A stretch of DNA of 64,000 bases from Paenibacillus sp. (GTDB taxonomy: Bacteria > Bacillota > Bacilli > Paenibacillales > Paenibacillaceae). The translations under genes were made by a program, and so were the position numbers. Below are positions 18,902 through 28,804 of the stretch, piece after piece (within the stretch, counting starts at the first letter, position 1; every line of letters starts with the position of its first letter). The stretch spans positions 54,602 through 118,601 of the forward strand of contig JAILZT010000017.1 in NCBI GenBank assembly GCA_023512345.1. The letters are read 5' to 3'. The notes beneath the pieces are model-generated. The model searched no databases. It worked only from the letters and a program-made list of their open reading frames with translations, and was not told where the DNA came from.

Positions 18902-20554
18902 TTATTGCTGAATAGCAGCGAGTTTTTCCCGATTTTTCGCAAGCTTCTCGTTCTGATAGCCGACGATTTTGTCATAACCGGATTCTTCTCTGAACTTCAG
19001 ATATTTGGAGAATATGTCGTCAAATTCAGTATCGGATTTAGCAAACATAAGATTAGGAAGCACCTTGCCCCACTCCTGGTTAATCTTATTGGATAGAATA
19101 CCCTCCTCGGAAGTACCTGTAGGATTAATACCATCATAAAGACTGAAATCTACCGTTTTCCCTTTAGTCCAGTCTTCCAATTGCTTACCTGGTTCCACGC
19201 TCGCGGGATCCCATTGCATCCTCATATTCGTATCCATGAGCATCCAGTATTGGTAGCTCACACCGTACTTTTTACCTGAGGCAGCGCCATCTTTATTCAT
19301 CAAATCAATAACTTCAGGCAATAACTGATCTTTCCCATCAACTGTATCATAGGTGACACCTTTTTCGCCTAAAGAGGCGTCCTTTTGCCCTTCTTCACTG
19401 ATCATATAGGTTAAAAATTGAATGGCTCTTGCTTTGTCCTTCACATTTTTGGAGATCAAGGTCAATGTCCAGCCGCCTATTCCAGGACCGGAGAGCGTTG
19501 GCTGATCCATATTGGAGTTGGTAGGTCCATCAACAGCAATATAGACACTTTTAGGATCCTGCTGATACAACGTCGCGTTTTGGGCTGACATATCGGTCCG
19601 TTGATACATCATTGCGAAATAGCGTCCCTGTGCAATTTTCTCTTCCATTTGCGGTCGTTTGTCGATGAAAATATCCTTGGACAGTAAGCCGAGTTTATTA
19701 GCCTCCGTGAAGGTTTTTAACCATTCGATATAGTCAGGATCTGTTGTGCGGTCATAGACCTTACCGTCTTTTTCCCGAGGGAGTGCAAGGAAGTTCATCA
19801 GTTGATCACCCAACGCGTTGTTGCCTGTATCCGTGAACTCCTGCAGTCCAACCGGAATGAGCGGCTGTCCATTAACTTCAGGGAATTTCTCCTTAGCTGC
19901 CTTAAGTGCATTCAGGAAACCTTCCGGTGTTCTCATATCCGGGCTCCCGATGGCCTCATACATATCCTTCCGAACCAGGAACGTTTGGGCAGAGGTGAAA
20001 TTCTCACCATACTTCTTGAAGTCTTCCGAGGATGAAGAAGCATTCGGATACCCATAGACCTTTCCGTCATCCTGCTTCATCCAGGCCAGCTTGGCCGGAT
20101 CGGCGGTCTTGTAGAAGTAAGGATCATATTGGTCTGCCAGCTCATTAAGAGGAAGGACAAGTTCACCTTCAATCATCTTCTTAACAGCATCGTTAGACAC
20201 ATCAATCGTAATGAAGTCAGGCAGATCTCCAGAAGCAATCAAAGTATTTAATTTCTCATTTTCATTTCCCGGAGGGACGATAAAATTCACATTCACACCA
20301 GTCTTCTTCGTAATGTACTGGCTTGTTAGATCCTCTCCCCACTTCGCTCCAAACCAGGAAAAGTTAATGTACCAATCAAAAGTAATCGGTTCAATGTTGC
20401 TTTTCCACCCGGCTGCATTTGGATCCACGGCGGATGCCGTGTTTTGTTCGGATGCCGTATTGCCTTCGTTCCCATTGTTAGAAGAACATGCAGCTGCGCT
20501 GAAGCAGAGGGCGAGGGCGAGTACGGCAAGCATGAACTTACCTGGTTTTTTCAT
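18902..20554 (-). CDS. extracellular sugar-binding lipoprotein of ABC importer (cassette 1)
   Basis: A 550-residue solute-binding lipoprotein of the LipO/LplA-like group found beside LplB/YtcP permeases. The signal sequence ends in a lipobox (SAAAC), so the mature protein is lipid-anchored after residue 22; a Ser/Asn/Gly-rich linker follows. The body starts FDWYINFSWFG, has the family-typical ASGDLPDFI patch near residue 110, and ends in a helical tail. It is the last transport gene of the operon (LplB-like, YtcP-like, then this gene). Substrate is not readable from sequence; the flanking GH36 gene suggests an alpha-galactoside. AAAGGGG precedes the ATG. Confidence 0.9.
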   Translation of the reverse strand: MKKPGKFMLAVLALALCFSAAACSSNNGNEGNTASEQNTASAVDPNAAGWKSNIEPITFDWYINFSWFGAKWGEDLTSQYITKKTGVNVNFIVPPGNENEKLNTLIASGDLPDFITIDVSNDAVKKMIEGELVLPLNELADQYDPYFYKTADPAKLAWMKQDDGKVYGYPNASSSSEDFKKYGENFTSAQTFLVRKDMYEAIGSPDMRTPEGFLNALKAAKEKFPEVNGQPLIPVGLQEFTDTGNNALGDQLMNFLALPREKDGKVYDRTTDPDYIEWLKTFTEANKLGLLSKDIFIDKRPQMEEKIAQGRYFAMMYQRTDMSAQNATLYQQDPKSVYIAVDGPTNSNMDQPTLSGPGIGGWTLTLISKNVKDKARAIQFLTYMISEEGQKDASLGEKGVTYDTVDGKDQLLPEVIDLMNKDGAASGKKYGVSYQYWMLMDTNMRMQWDPASVEPGKQLEDWTKGKTVDFSLYDGINPTGTSEEGILSNKINQEWGKVLPNLMFAKSDTEFDDIFSKYLKFREESGYDKIVGYQNEKLAKNREKLAAIQQ

Positions 20555-20623
20555 CTGTTTTTCCCCTTTATTTCATTTTTTAATTCATATCACAACCTTG
20601 TCTGATGACAAGACTTGTAAACG

Positions 20624-21508
20624 TTAACCTTTCACCGATCCAATCATCATACCTTGGACAAAATACTTTTGCAGAAAAGGATATACAACTACTATAGGCA
20701 GCGTCGTGATAACCATGGTCGCCAGCTTGATCGATTGGGAGGTAACCGTTTTGTTAATTACACCTGCATCAGCCGCCATTTGGTTGGAGCTCGACTGCGC
20801 AATGATCTTGTATAGATAGGTTTGTATCGGCTGTAAATCAGGATTGTTGATGTAGATCATACCTGTGAAGTAATCATTCCACTGCAAAACACCTTGAAAT
20901 AGAGCGATTGTTGCCAGTACTGGCATCGATACCGGAAGAACGATTCTTATGAAAATCAGAAGATCATTAGCACCGTCGATCTTGGCGGCTTCTTCTAGCG
21001 CATCAGGTATTTCCCGGAAGAAGGTCATAAAGATAATTAAGTTAAAAAAGCTGAACATGGCAGGTATTATGTAAACCCAAAAGCTGTCCAGGAGTCCAAG
21101 TTGACGAATCAACAGGAAGGATGGAATCAACCCTCCACTGAAGAACATGGTGAACGTTCCTATCAGCAGATATATCCTCCCTCCAATCAGATCTTTTCGG
21201 GATAAACCATAAGCCACCATTGCCGTAAATAACACATGAGTAATAGTTCCTATCAAGGTTTTGCAAACGGTTACGAACATAGCCGTCATGATACCGGAAT
21301 TCGCAAATACAGCTGTATAATTACTTAGACTGAGTATACGCGGCCACCAGTAAATCCCTCCGCGCATCGCGTCAGCGCCCTCATTAAGCGAATTGATCAG
21401 CACATACCATATCGGATAAATCGTCACGAAGCATACAAGAAGCATTAGCAAGTTATTCGTCCAATCGAATAACTGCTCCCTGATTGTTTTTCGTTTTAAA
21501 GCGAACAT
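20624..21508 (-). CDS. YtcP-type carbohydrate ABC permease (cassette 1)
   Basis: Inner-membrane permease of about 294 residues with six predicted helices. It has the EAA loop (EEAAKIDGANDLL...LPVSMP) that docks the ATPase and the family C-terminus QGMMIGSVKG. I place the start at the ATG at 21508 because AGGGGTGAG lies 7 nt upstream. An in-frame GTG at 21520 overlaps that site and is unlikely. No ATPase gene is in the cassette; such systems share an MsmX-type ATPase encoded elsewhere. Confidence 0.9.
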   Translation of the reverse strand: MFALKRKTIREQLFDWTNNLLMLLVCFVTIYPIWYVLINSLNEGADAMRGGIYWWPRILSLSNYTAVFANSGIMTAMFVTVCKTLIGTITHVLFTAMVAYGLSRKDLIGGRIYLLIGTFTMFFSGGLIPSFLLIRQLGLLDSFWVYIIPAMFSFFNLIIFMTFFREIPDALEEAAKIDGANDLLIFIRIVLPVSMPVLATIALFQGVLQWNDYFTGMIYINNPDLQPIQTYLYKIIAQSSSNQMAADAGVINKTVTSQSIKLATMVITTLPIVVVYPFLQKYFVQGMMIGSVKG

Positions 21509-21555
21509 GATACAACTCACCCCTAATTCTATGTTTTATCCGCCCTGATTGCCTT

Positions 21556-22515
21556 CTAAAATAGAGAGGTATTATTCAGGCGTTTGGAGACGGAATTCGC
21601 AATTAATAACAGGAGCAAGGCGATAATTGATTTAATCAAGCCGACGGCCGTGGAATACGAATAACGACCTTGTTGAAGACCCACCTGATAAATATACACA
21701 TCGATTACGCTGCTGGCCGGTTCGTTTAACTGGTTTTTCAGTACTAGAATCTGGTCAAAGTTGGAGTTCAGCACACCGCTGACTGCTAAGATGAACAGGA
21801 TCGATATAGTTCCTTTAATGGAGGGAAGCGTAACATAAAACATTTTTTGAAACCGCCCTGCCCCATCAATTGTGGCCGCTTCATACATTTCGGGTGATAT
21901 TCCCGAGATTGCAGCCAGATAAATGATGGCCGACCAGCCGAGTTCTTTCCATATATCCGAGGTTATGGCGATGCCCCAGAAATAATTAGGTTCAGCCAAA
22001 AATACTATCGGCTCTTTAATTAATCTTAGTCCCATTAGGAGATCGTTGATAATTCCCACATCAGCCAGCCAAGTAGTGAGAATTCCACCCAAGATAACCC
22101 AGGATAAAAAATGGGGCAGATAAGAAATGGTCTGGATGGTCCTTTTGAATCTGATAGAACGAACTTCATTCAGAAACAGCGCAAACAGAATGGGCAGAGG
22201 AAAACCGATAGCCAATTTGAAAAAGCTCATGCCCAGCGTGTTCTTGATGACATAACCTAAGTTCCTGTCCTGAAAAAAAGCTTGGAAATGCTCCAGTCCC
22301 ACCCATGGGGCATCTGAGATAGATTTGATAATATTGAACTCTTTGAAAGCGATAATGATTCCATACATGGGGATATAGTTGAAAATCACCATCCAAGCTA
22401 TCCCAAGCAGAACCATAACCTGCAGATATCTCTGGTTATACAGGTTCCTCCATAATCTCTTTCTCTTCGTCTGAGGAAGAGAATCGGCCATCTGAACACT
22501 AGCGTTCGAACTCAA
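21556..22515 (-). CDS. LplB-type carbohydrate ABC permease (cassette 1), TTG start
   Basis: Inner-membrane permease of about 319 residues. After a polar N-terminus the first helix appears at VMVLLGIAWMVIFNYIPMYG, followed by the family segment IIIAFKEF, and an EAA loop reading YEAATIDGAGRFQ...LPSIKG. The C-terminus RLNNTSLF is family-typical. The best start is TTG at 22515, with GGAGGTG 7 nt upstream. The frame stays open to a TTG at 22581, but that codon has no usable ribosome site. First gene of the cassette 1 transport operon. Confidence 0.87.
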   Translation of the reverse strand: MSSNASVQMADSLPQTKRKRLWRNLYNQRYLQVMVLLGIAWMVIFNYIPMYGIIIAFKEFNIIKSISDAPWVGLEHFQAFFQDRNLGYVIKNTLGMSFFKLAIGFPLPILFALFLNEVRSIRFKRTIQTISYLPHFLSWVILGGILTTWLADVGIINDLLMGLRLIKEPIVFLAEPNYFWGIAITSDIWKELGWSAIIYLAAISGISPEMYEAATIDGAGRFQKMFYVTLPSIKGTISILFILAVSGVLNSNFDQILVLKNQLNEPASSVIDVYIYQVGLQQGRYSYSTAVGLIKSIIALLLLLIANSVSKRLNNTSLF

Positions 22516-22660
22516 ACGTGCTGCACCTCCGTCGTAATTAACATGACCATTCTCCCGGTGAATGACTCTATTGTATTTCAACCCTTATGAAAGCATAAGG
22601 AGGTAAATTTTAGCCTTAGTTGCAGAATTTTAGATACGCTCTTCCTGCTCGGGCAGTGTC

Positions 22661-22702
22661 AAAAAATAAAATAGAGGCTCACAGCGTTAGCTGCAAGCCT
22701 CT
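22661..22702 (-). terminator. rho-independent terminator of the GH36 gene
   Basis: On the minus strand AGAGGCT and AGCCTCT form the outer stem, an inner CAGC/GCTG stem caps it, and a TATTTTATTTTTT tract follows. It lies 10 bp after the alpha-galactosidase stop and insulates it from the permease operon. Confidence 0.88.
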
Positions 22703-22711
22703 TGTTATCCA

Positions 22712-24904
22712 TCACTTTATCTTCCGGAGCCTCCAAAGCTTACTTCTAAAATCTCCGTTTAAGTTGAACGGAACACGTAAGCCGTTGTACATCAACTCGT
22801 CGCCGCCATAAACTTGCTCACCGCCATCTATGGTGTACTCCGTATCAGAATCAAGCCCTTGCAGATGCAACGTTCGAAATCCTGGGTTCGGCTCCGCCAA
22901 TACACGGTAAAAGAATACCAGCGCTTCTGAACGGTCTTCTGACACGATCATCCAAGCGGTCTCATTGCCTTCGAACGGATTCAGAAGTCGATACAAATCA
23001 CCGTGCAGCACGAGTTCCCTAACCTCTTTGTAAAACTGTACCTGCTCTTTAACCAATTGCTGCTCGGCATCTGTGAATTTCGTCAAATCCAGCTCGTACC
23101 CGAAGACGCCTGCGAAAGCAACATGTCCTCTTGTTTCCAAAGGTGTGACACGCCCGACCTGATGGTTCGGTACATCGGAGATATGTGCACCCATCGTACT
23201 AAGGGGATACACGATGCTCGTTCCGTACTGAATCTTCAGCCTGCTAATCGCATCGGAGTTATCACTGGTCCAAGTCTGTGGCATGTAAAACAGGATACCG
23301 GGATCGAAGCGACCTCCGCCGCTTGAGCAGCTCTCAAACAGGATGTCTGGAAAAACGGACGTCAGCTTCTCCATTACACTGTACAACCCCAAAATATAAC
23401 GATGTGCAGTTTCGCGTTGACGCTCGGCCGGCAGTCCAGCTGAACCCACTTCTGTCATGTGACGGTTCATGTCCCATTTCACATATGTAATGGGGGCACT
23501 TTGTAATATTCTGGAGAGTTGTCCGACAATAGCTTCGCATACCTCGGTACGTGAGAAATCCAGAATGAGTTGGCTGCGGCTTGTCGTACGGGAGCGGCCT
23601 TGCACATGTATGCACCAATCCGGATGGGTTCGGTACAGCTCGCTGTCCACCGAGACCATCTCAGGCTCAAACCAAAGACCGAACTGCATATTCTGTTTAT
23701 TCACCCGTTCTACTAAGTCTTGCAGGCCATTGGGCAGCTTATCACGGTTGACGAACCAATCCCCAAGTGAACTTTTGTCGTCATTGCGCTTACCGAACCA
23801 GCCGTCGTCCAACACGAACAATTCCATGCCAAGTTCCCTACCCTTGGTTGCAATCTGCTCTAATTTCTCCACATTGAAATCGAAATAGGTCGCTTCCCAG
23901 TTATTGACCAAGATTGGACGTATCTCATCTCGGAATTTCCCCCGACATAAACGAGAACGATACAATCGATGATAAATTCTCGACATCCCACCAAGCCCAT
24001 CTGCAGAGAATACCATGATGGCCTCTGGGCTCTGGAACCCTTCCCCGGGCTCAAGCAGCCAAGCGAAATCGAAGGGATTAATGCCTATCGATACACGTGC
24101 TGTATCATAGGGATCGACCTCGACATTCGCCAGGAAATTACCGCTGTACACCAAATTGAAGCCATACACCTCCCCTTTCGACTCGTCAGCACCTTTACGC
24201 ATGAGAGCAATGAACGGGTTATGATGCGGACTGCTGGCTCCCCTGCGGCTGTCAACGGATTGGTTACCCTGGAATAGCAGCCTTGTAACCATGGTCCGCT
24301 CCTTGGCCCATGCCCCTGAAAGATGAAGCAGATCATAATCTGCATCGCCAAAATCAACACTCATGCTAGCGGCACGCAATAAGCGGATATTCTCATTAGA
24401 TCTGTTGATAAATCTGACAGATCGCGCAATGGCATTCCATGGAACAATCACAGTGTAGGAAAGAATAACATAAAACTCCAACAATTCGTCCTTTAGTGTA
24501 ATCTCAAGTGTCTCGGCTTCGTCATCACTTTCTATATATACAGCTGGTAATTTCTCAAGCGTCGGCTTACCCTTCACAATACAGTGGGAAACATAACGAA
24601 GATCACTAGTCGTAGAACCGTTAACTTGCTCAATCTGGTAAGCAGGTGTCCGCAGATCACTCCTACCAAATCCGGGATATTCCTGCGGCAACTCGTCCAA
24701 GGAGAAGGACCCATCGTTCGGATCAGGATTAGGCGATAGCGGTCGGTGTACATGAAGAAGTGTATTGGAATCCCGGAATCGCTTAATGCGTTTCCCCCAA
24801 TATCGATGCGCCAAATAACCATCTCTCACGATCTGGAGTACATAGCTGGTATCTAGAGTAGATAGATGAAAGCTGCGGTTTTGTTCGTTATATACAATAG
24901 GCAT
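22712..24904 (-). CDS. alpha-galactosidase, GH36
   Basis: Hydrolyses terminal alpha-1,6-galactose from raffinose-family sugars or melibiose. The 730-residue length matches bacterial GH36 enzymes. The catalytic barrel has the nucleophile in YVKWDMNR (Asp478) and the acid/base in WTSDNSD (Asp548), with CSSGGGRFD between; these numbers equal those of the well-studied Geobacillus AgaA-type enzymes. The N-terminal beta-supersandwich contains the substrate-pocket segment around ANVEVDPYD. No signal peptide, so it acts in the cytoplasm on imported sugar. GGGAGG lies about 9 nt before the ATG. It sits between two sugar ABC cassettes, transcribed alone, divergent from cassette 2. In the shared upstream region TTGACA (minus strand, near 25076) is a possible -35 but its -10 is weak. 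Confidence 0.95.
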   Translation of the reverse strand: MPIVYNEQNRSFHLSTLDTSYVLQIVRDGYLAHRYWGKRIKRFRDSNTLLHVHRPLSPNPDPNDGSFSLDELPQEYPGFGRSDLRTPAYQIEQVNGSTTSDLRYVSHCIVKGKPTLEKLPAVYIESDDEAETLEITLKDELLEFYVILSYTVIVPWNAIARSVRFINRSNENIRLLRAASMSVDFGDADYDLLHLSGAWAKERTMVTRLLFQGNQSVDSRRGASSPHHNPFIALMRKGADESKGEVYGFNLVYSGNFLANVEVDPYDTARVSIGINPFDFAWLLEPGEGFQSPEAIMVFSADGLGGMSRIYHRLYRSRLCRGKFRDEIRPILVNNWEATYFDFNVEKLEQIATKGRELGMELFVLDDGWFGKRNDDKSSLGDWFVNRDKLPNGLQDLVERVNKQNMQFGLWFEPEMVSVDSELYRTHPDWCIHVQGRSRTTSRSQLILDFSRTEVCEAIVGQLSRILQSAPITYVKWDMNRHMTEVGSAGLPAERQRETAHRYILGLYSVMEKLTSVFPDILFESCSSGGGRFDPGILFYMPQTWTSDNSDAISRLKIQYGTSIVYPLSTMGAHISDVPNHQVGRVTPLETRGHVAFAGVFGYELDLTKFTDAEQQLVKEQVQFYKEVRELVLHGDLYRLLNPFEGNETAWMIVSEDRSEALVFFYRVLAEPNPGFRTLHLQGLDSDTEYTIDGGEQVYGGDELMYNGLRVPFNLNGDFRSKLWRLRKIK

Positions 24905-25160
24905 TTACAATAATCCTCCCATACATTCGCGCGCAGAGCGCTATTTCTTTCACCCTCCAAACTTATAATTTATACCCGAATAAGACAATACACCCGGCTT
25001 GCACTTTCTTTACCTGTTACAATGATTTTTTTTACCACTTCAATATTAAAGTAAAGAATGTACCAGAATCCTGTCAATTTCTTTTATATCACATCACTTC
25101 CTGCTCGTTTACAATAAATTCAGCAAGTCATCCTAAATAAGAGCAAATGGGGGTTACGGT

Positions 25161-26819
25161 ATGGCAAAGAAGAAAACCTTGGCTTTAATTCTTTCTTTAT
25201 GTATGACGACCATCATATTGGGGGCATGCAACAACTCCGGGAACAGCAGTAACGCGGGGAATGGTACGGGTTCTAATACTAATGAAACTGTGTCTACCAA
25301 TGAAGTGGATACATCCAATCCAGCATTCAGCGCTTACAACGAACCAGTAACCATTCATACAGTGACTTCTGAATACGCTTCCGCAAAATATCCGGAAGGC
25401 GATGACATTACCAACAATGTGTGGATCAAGCGTTATAAAGAAAAATTCAATATTGATGTTGTAACGGACTGGGTCAGTGACGAGTACGATACAAAGCTCA
25501 ACTTGGCTATTTCGTCAAATGAACTTCCAGACGTTTTCAGAGTCAACGCCTCCCAATTGCAGCAGCTCATTGAGGCAGATATGGTTATGAATCTTGCGGA
25601 AGTCTTCGATAAATATGCATCACCCCGTCTGAAAGGTTATATGGAGGCCGATGCAGATAGCTACGAATCCGGTACAAAGGAAGGTAAGCTATTCGGAATC
25701 CCACAGTTACACTGGGGATTGATTGACCAACCAGACTTTATCTGGATTCGGAACGATTGGAAAGAGGAGCTTAAGTTAGGAGATCCGAAATCCTTAGCAG
25801 ACCTCAAGAACATCGCACTCAAATTTATGGAAAAACACGGCGGTTATGGCATCGCGGTCGACCAAACCTTGGATTACCTGAACTTGCTCGCCATTTCATG
25901 GAATGCACATCCGGACATGTGGATTGAGGATAGCAGCGGCAAGCTAGTATATGGCTCTGTTCAGCCTGAAATGAAAGATGCACTTGCCGAATGGGCGGAG
26001 TGGTATAAACTCGGTATCATTGATCCGGAGTTCGCAATTAAAGACTTCAGCGCAATGAACGCTGATATCGTAGCAGGCAAGGTTGGTCTGCAGCCTTACT
26101 ACCAGTGGTGGGGTTATAACCCAGGAGTTGATACAGTGTCGAATCTGGGCAAGGATGCTGTGTTCTATCCTTACCAGATCCCAACAGTCAGTGGCGAGAA
26201 AGCGAAACAATCGGTTTTCTTTGCAAATGGTAACTACATTGTCGTTAAGAAGGGGTTCAAAAACCCGGAAGCTGTTATCAAATTACTTAATGACTATGCC
26301 TACATCGTCGACGAAGGCGTTGGCAAAGAGTCTGAAGAAACGTTATCTGCCTTACTGGACAACGATATGGGGCATGTCGTAGGCGCCTTCCGTGTGCTTA
26401 ATCCAAACTCCGACTACGAGCAATTTGAAGCAGTATCTAAAGCCCTGCAATCTAAAAGCACCAGCGGCCTGACGACTGCAGGTATGTGGCAGAAGTATAA
26501 CAACAGTGTCGATTTCATCGAAAAGGCAACCCCAGGGGCCACTGGTGATTATTTGCAGCAAGGTTCCCCAAAACCAGCTTACGGCCTTGCAAAGGAAGTT
26601 CTTGATAGCGGAAACTACATTAAGACTGCATTGTGGGGAGCTACTCCCGAGGTACTAGCCAGCTTTGGTACAACCTTGGACGATATCCTGACGGAGGGCT
26701 TCACGAAGATCATTATGGGCACAGAGAACGTCGATTATTTCGATACGGTCGTACAGAACTGGCGAACAGCTGGGGGCGATTCGGCCACCGAAGCAGTGAA
26801 TGGAGAATACGGTAAGTAA
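25161..26819 (+). CDS. extracellular sugar-binding lipoprotein of ABC importer (cassette 2)
   Basis: A 552-residue binding lipoprotein. The signal sequence ends in lipobox LGAC, then an Asn/Ser/Gly/Thr-rich tether of about 30 residues. The mature protein has the family-like SSNELPDVFRV patch and Trp-rich segments (QPYYQWWGY) likely to line a sugar site. First gene of a plus-strand operon followed by LplB- and YtcP-type permeases. The ribosome site is a GGGGG run about 8 nt before the ATG. It is only distantly similar to the cassette 1 binding protein, so the two systems probably carry different sugars. Expression is likely governed by the downstream YesMN pair. Confidence 0.9.
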   Translation: MAKKKTLALILSLCMTTIILGACNNSGNSSNAGNGTGSNTNETVSTNEVDTSNPAFSAYNEPVTIHTVTSEYASAKYPEGDDITNNVWIKRYKEKFNIDVVTDWVSDEYDTKLNLAISSNELPDVFRVNASQLQQLIEADMVMNLAEVFDKYASPRLKGYMEADADSYESGTKEGKLFGIPQLHWGLIDQPDFIWIRNDWKEELKLGDPKSLADLKNIALKFMEKHGGYGIAVDQTLDYLNLLAISWNAHPDMWIEDSSGKLVYGSVQPEMKDALAEWAEWYKLGIIDPEFAIKDFSAMNADIVAGKVGLQPYYQWWGYNPGVDTVSNLGKDAVFYPYQIPTVSGEKAKQSVFFANGNYIVVKKGFKNPEAVIKLLNDYAYIVDEGVGKESEETLSALLDNDMGHVVGAFRVLNPNSDYEQFEAVSKALQSKSTSGLTTAGMWQKYNNSVDFIEKATPGATGDYLQQGSPKPAYGLAKEVLDSGNYIKTALWGATPEVLASFGTTLDDILTEGFTKIIMGTENVDYFDTVVQNWRTAGGDSATEAVNGEYGK

Positions 26820-26833
26820 TATTTTCTTATGCG

Positions 26834-26863
26834 AGGGGACGAGGGCATTCTCGCCCCCTTTCT
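26834..26863 (+). terminator. attenuator-like hairpin between binding protein and permease genes
   Basis: AGGGG-a-CGAG and CTCG-c-CCCT pair around GGCATT, followed by TTTCT. Such hairpins after the binding-protein gene usually give partial termination, so that the binding protein is made in excess of the permeases. Confidence 0.55.
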
Positions 26864-26899
26864 ATTATGAAGAAACTACTATGAAACGGAGGATTACAA

Positions 26900-27790
26900 A
26901 TGCTACTAAAATTGAAGCAGCAGAGAGCTTACCACCTCATGTTACTTCCTAGCATTATCTTGGTCTTCATCTTTAGCTATATTCCTTTTTACGGACTAGT
27001 TATTGCATTTCAGAAATACAACCCCGGGCTTGGCTTCAATTCGCCTTGGGTCGGGTGGGATAATTTCACTCACGTATTCAATCAACCTAACTTCGTTAGG
27101 ACAATCTGGAATACGCTGTACATGTCCGCCTTCAAAATCATCGGCGGTATCATCGTTCCTGTTATTTTCGCGTTGCTGCTGAATGAAATTGCGCACAGTA
27201 GTGTCAAACGAACGTTTCAAACACTTGTGTATCTCCCCAACTTTCTATCCTGGGTTATCATGGCGGGCATCCTGCTTGATATACTCAGCACCGGCGGCAT
27301 AGTCAACTCTTTCCTGGGAATCTTCGGGATCGACCCCATTTCATTTCTTGGCAGCCAGTCCATTTTTCCATGGACTATGATCTTGAGCGATATCTGGAAG
27401 GGCTTTGGCTTCGGCACCGTTGTCTACTTAGCCGCCTTAACCAGTATCGATCCTGGACTTTACGAGGCAGCGGTCATCGACGGAGCCAAACGATGGAAGC
27501 AAACGATCTATATCACATTACCGCTTCTCATGCCGACGATTGTCTTAATGTCGATCTTGTCACTCGGTAATGTGCTTAATGCAGGATTCGACCAAATCTA
27601 TAACCTATACTCTCCCGTGGTGTACCAGACCGGTGATATCATCGATACTTATGTTTATCGTCTGGGGATTCAACAGGCGCAATATTCGATCGGCGCCGCC
27701 GTCGGATTGTTCAAGTCCGTCATCTCCTGCATAATGGTCGCCTCGTCCTATATCTTGGCCTATAAAGTGGCCGGCTACCGTATCTTTTAA
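26900..27790 (+). CDS. LplB-type carbohydrate ABC permease (cassette 2)
   Basis: Inner-membrane permease of 296 residues. The first helix is followed by the family segment IPFYGLVIAFQKYNPG, and the EAA loop reads YEAAVIDGAKRWKQ...LPLLMP. About six helices; C-terminus KVAGYRIF. GGAGG precedes the ATG at good spacing. It lies 80 nt after the binding-protein gene and 12 nt before the second permease, one transcription unit. Confidence 0.92.
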   Translation: MLLKLKQQRAYHLMLLPSIILVFIFSYIPFYGLVIAFQKYNPGLGFNSPWVGWDNFTHVFNQPNFVRTIWNTLYMSAFKIIGGIIVPVIFALLLNEIAHSSVKRTFQTLVYLPNFLSWVIMAGILLDILSTGGIVNSFLGIFGIDPISFLGSQSIFPWTMILSDIWKGFGFGTVVYLAALTSIDPGLYEAAVIDGAKRWKQTIYITLPLLMPTIVLMSILSLGNVLNAGFDQIYNLYSPVVYQTGDIIDTYVYRLGIQQAQYSIGAAVGLFKSVISCIMVASSYILAYKVAGYRIF

Positions 27791-27802
27791 GGAGGTATAC
27801 TC

Positions 27803-28693
27803 ATGATCCACGATAAAAGTATGGGAAGACGCTTATTCCAAATCGCCAACTACACATTTCTGATTCTGATTTCTTTGCTCTGCATTCTGCCTTTTATTAA
27901 CATGCTGGCCGTTTCCTTCAGTAGCGGCGCGGCTGTATCAGCTGGTAATGTAACATTCTGGCCTGTAGATTTCACGACGAAACCTTATGAATTTGCTTTG
28001 TCGGGAGGAGAGTTTTTCACCTCTCTTTGGGTATCTGTGAAGCGGGTCGTGCTTGGTACGATTTTAAATCTCGTCTTAATGGTTCTCGCTGCCTACCCCC
28101 TTTCCAAGTCGAAGCAAAAGCTAATGGGACGTAATTTTTACATGGGGTTCTTCTTTGTGACCATGCTATTTAATGGAGGGTTGATTCCAAACTACCTTGT
28201 AGTAGTTAAAATGGGACTCATTGATTCCATCTGGTCGCTAATCCTGCCTGGGGCGCTTCCCGTATTCAGTATGATTATTCTCATGAATTTCATTCGTGGC
28301 TTACCAGAGGAAATCGAGGAATCGGCGATTATCGACGGAGCGGGTCCCCTGCAAATTCTGGTTCGGATCCTGCTCCCGCTCCTGAAACCAGCACTCGCAA
28401 CGGTCGGGTTGTTTAGTATCGTGGGTCATTGGAACTCGTGGTTCGATGGTATTATCTATATGAACAATCCGACGAATTATCCGTTACAAAGCTATTTGCA
28501 GACACTACTGCAAAGCTTTGAGCAAATCATGCTTAAATCGGGAACCGACTATACCAAATTGCTGTCAATGATGAATGCCAGAACCGGGCGTGCTGCCCAG
28601 ATGTTCTTGGGGGCCATTCCAATCTTGCTGGTCTATCCGTTCTTACAGAAGTACTTTACCAAGGGTTTGGTGCTCGGCAGTGTAAAAGGATGA
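27803..28693 (+). CDS. YtcP-type carbohydrate ABC permease (cassette 2)
   Basis: Inner-membrane permease of 296 residues. EAA loop IEESAIIDGAGPLQ...LPLLKP, in which the usual Ala of EEAA is Ser, and family C-terminus KGLVLGSVKG. AAGGAGG 7 nt before the ATG. Third and last gene of the cassette 2 operon, closed by a strong hairpin. No ATPase gene nearby. Confidence 0.92.
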   Translation: MIHDKSMGRRLFQIANYTFLILISLLCILPFINMLAVSFSSGAAVSAGNVTFWPVDFTTKPYEFALSGGEFFTSLWVSVKRVVLGTILNLVLMVLAAYPLSKSKQKLMGRNFYMGFFFVTMLFNGGLIPNYLVVVKMGLIDSIWSLILPGALPVFSMIILMNFIRGLPEEIEESAIIDGAGPLQILVRILLPLLKPALATVGLFSIVGHWNSWFDGIIYMNNPTNYPLQSYLQTLLQSFEQIMLKSGTDYTKLLSMMNARTGRAAQMFLGAIPILLVYPFLQKYFTKGLVLGSVKG

Positions 28694-28728
28694 AGTTGTC
28701 CCATAAGCCATAAAATTACATCAAAAAT

Positions 28729-28785
28729 AAACCTCTCTTTGGAAAATGGAAGTGCGAGCGACCATTTCAAAGGAGAGGTTTTTTT
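28729..28785. terminator. bidirectional terminator after cassette 2
   Basis: Long arms (AAACCTCTC... and ...GAGAGGTTT) enclose an imperfect inner stem. A run of T follows on the plus strand and an AT-rich tract on the minus side. It sits between the convergent permease and kinase genes. Confidence 0.8.
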
Positions 28786-28804
28786 ACATCTTACCGAAGC
28801 CACA

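Noticed and set aside
25008..25026. TTGCAC and TACAAT as promoter of cassette 2
   Set aside because: The spacer is only 13 nt, too short for a sigma-A promoter.
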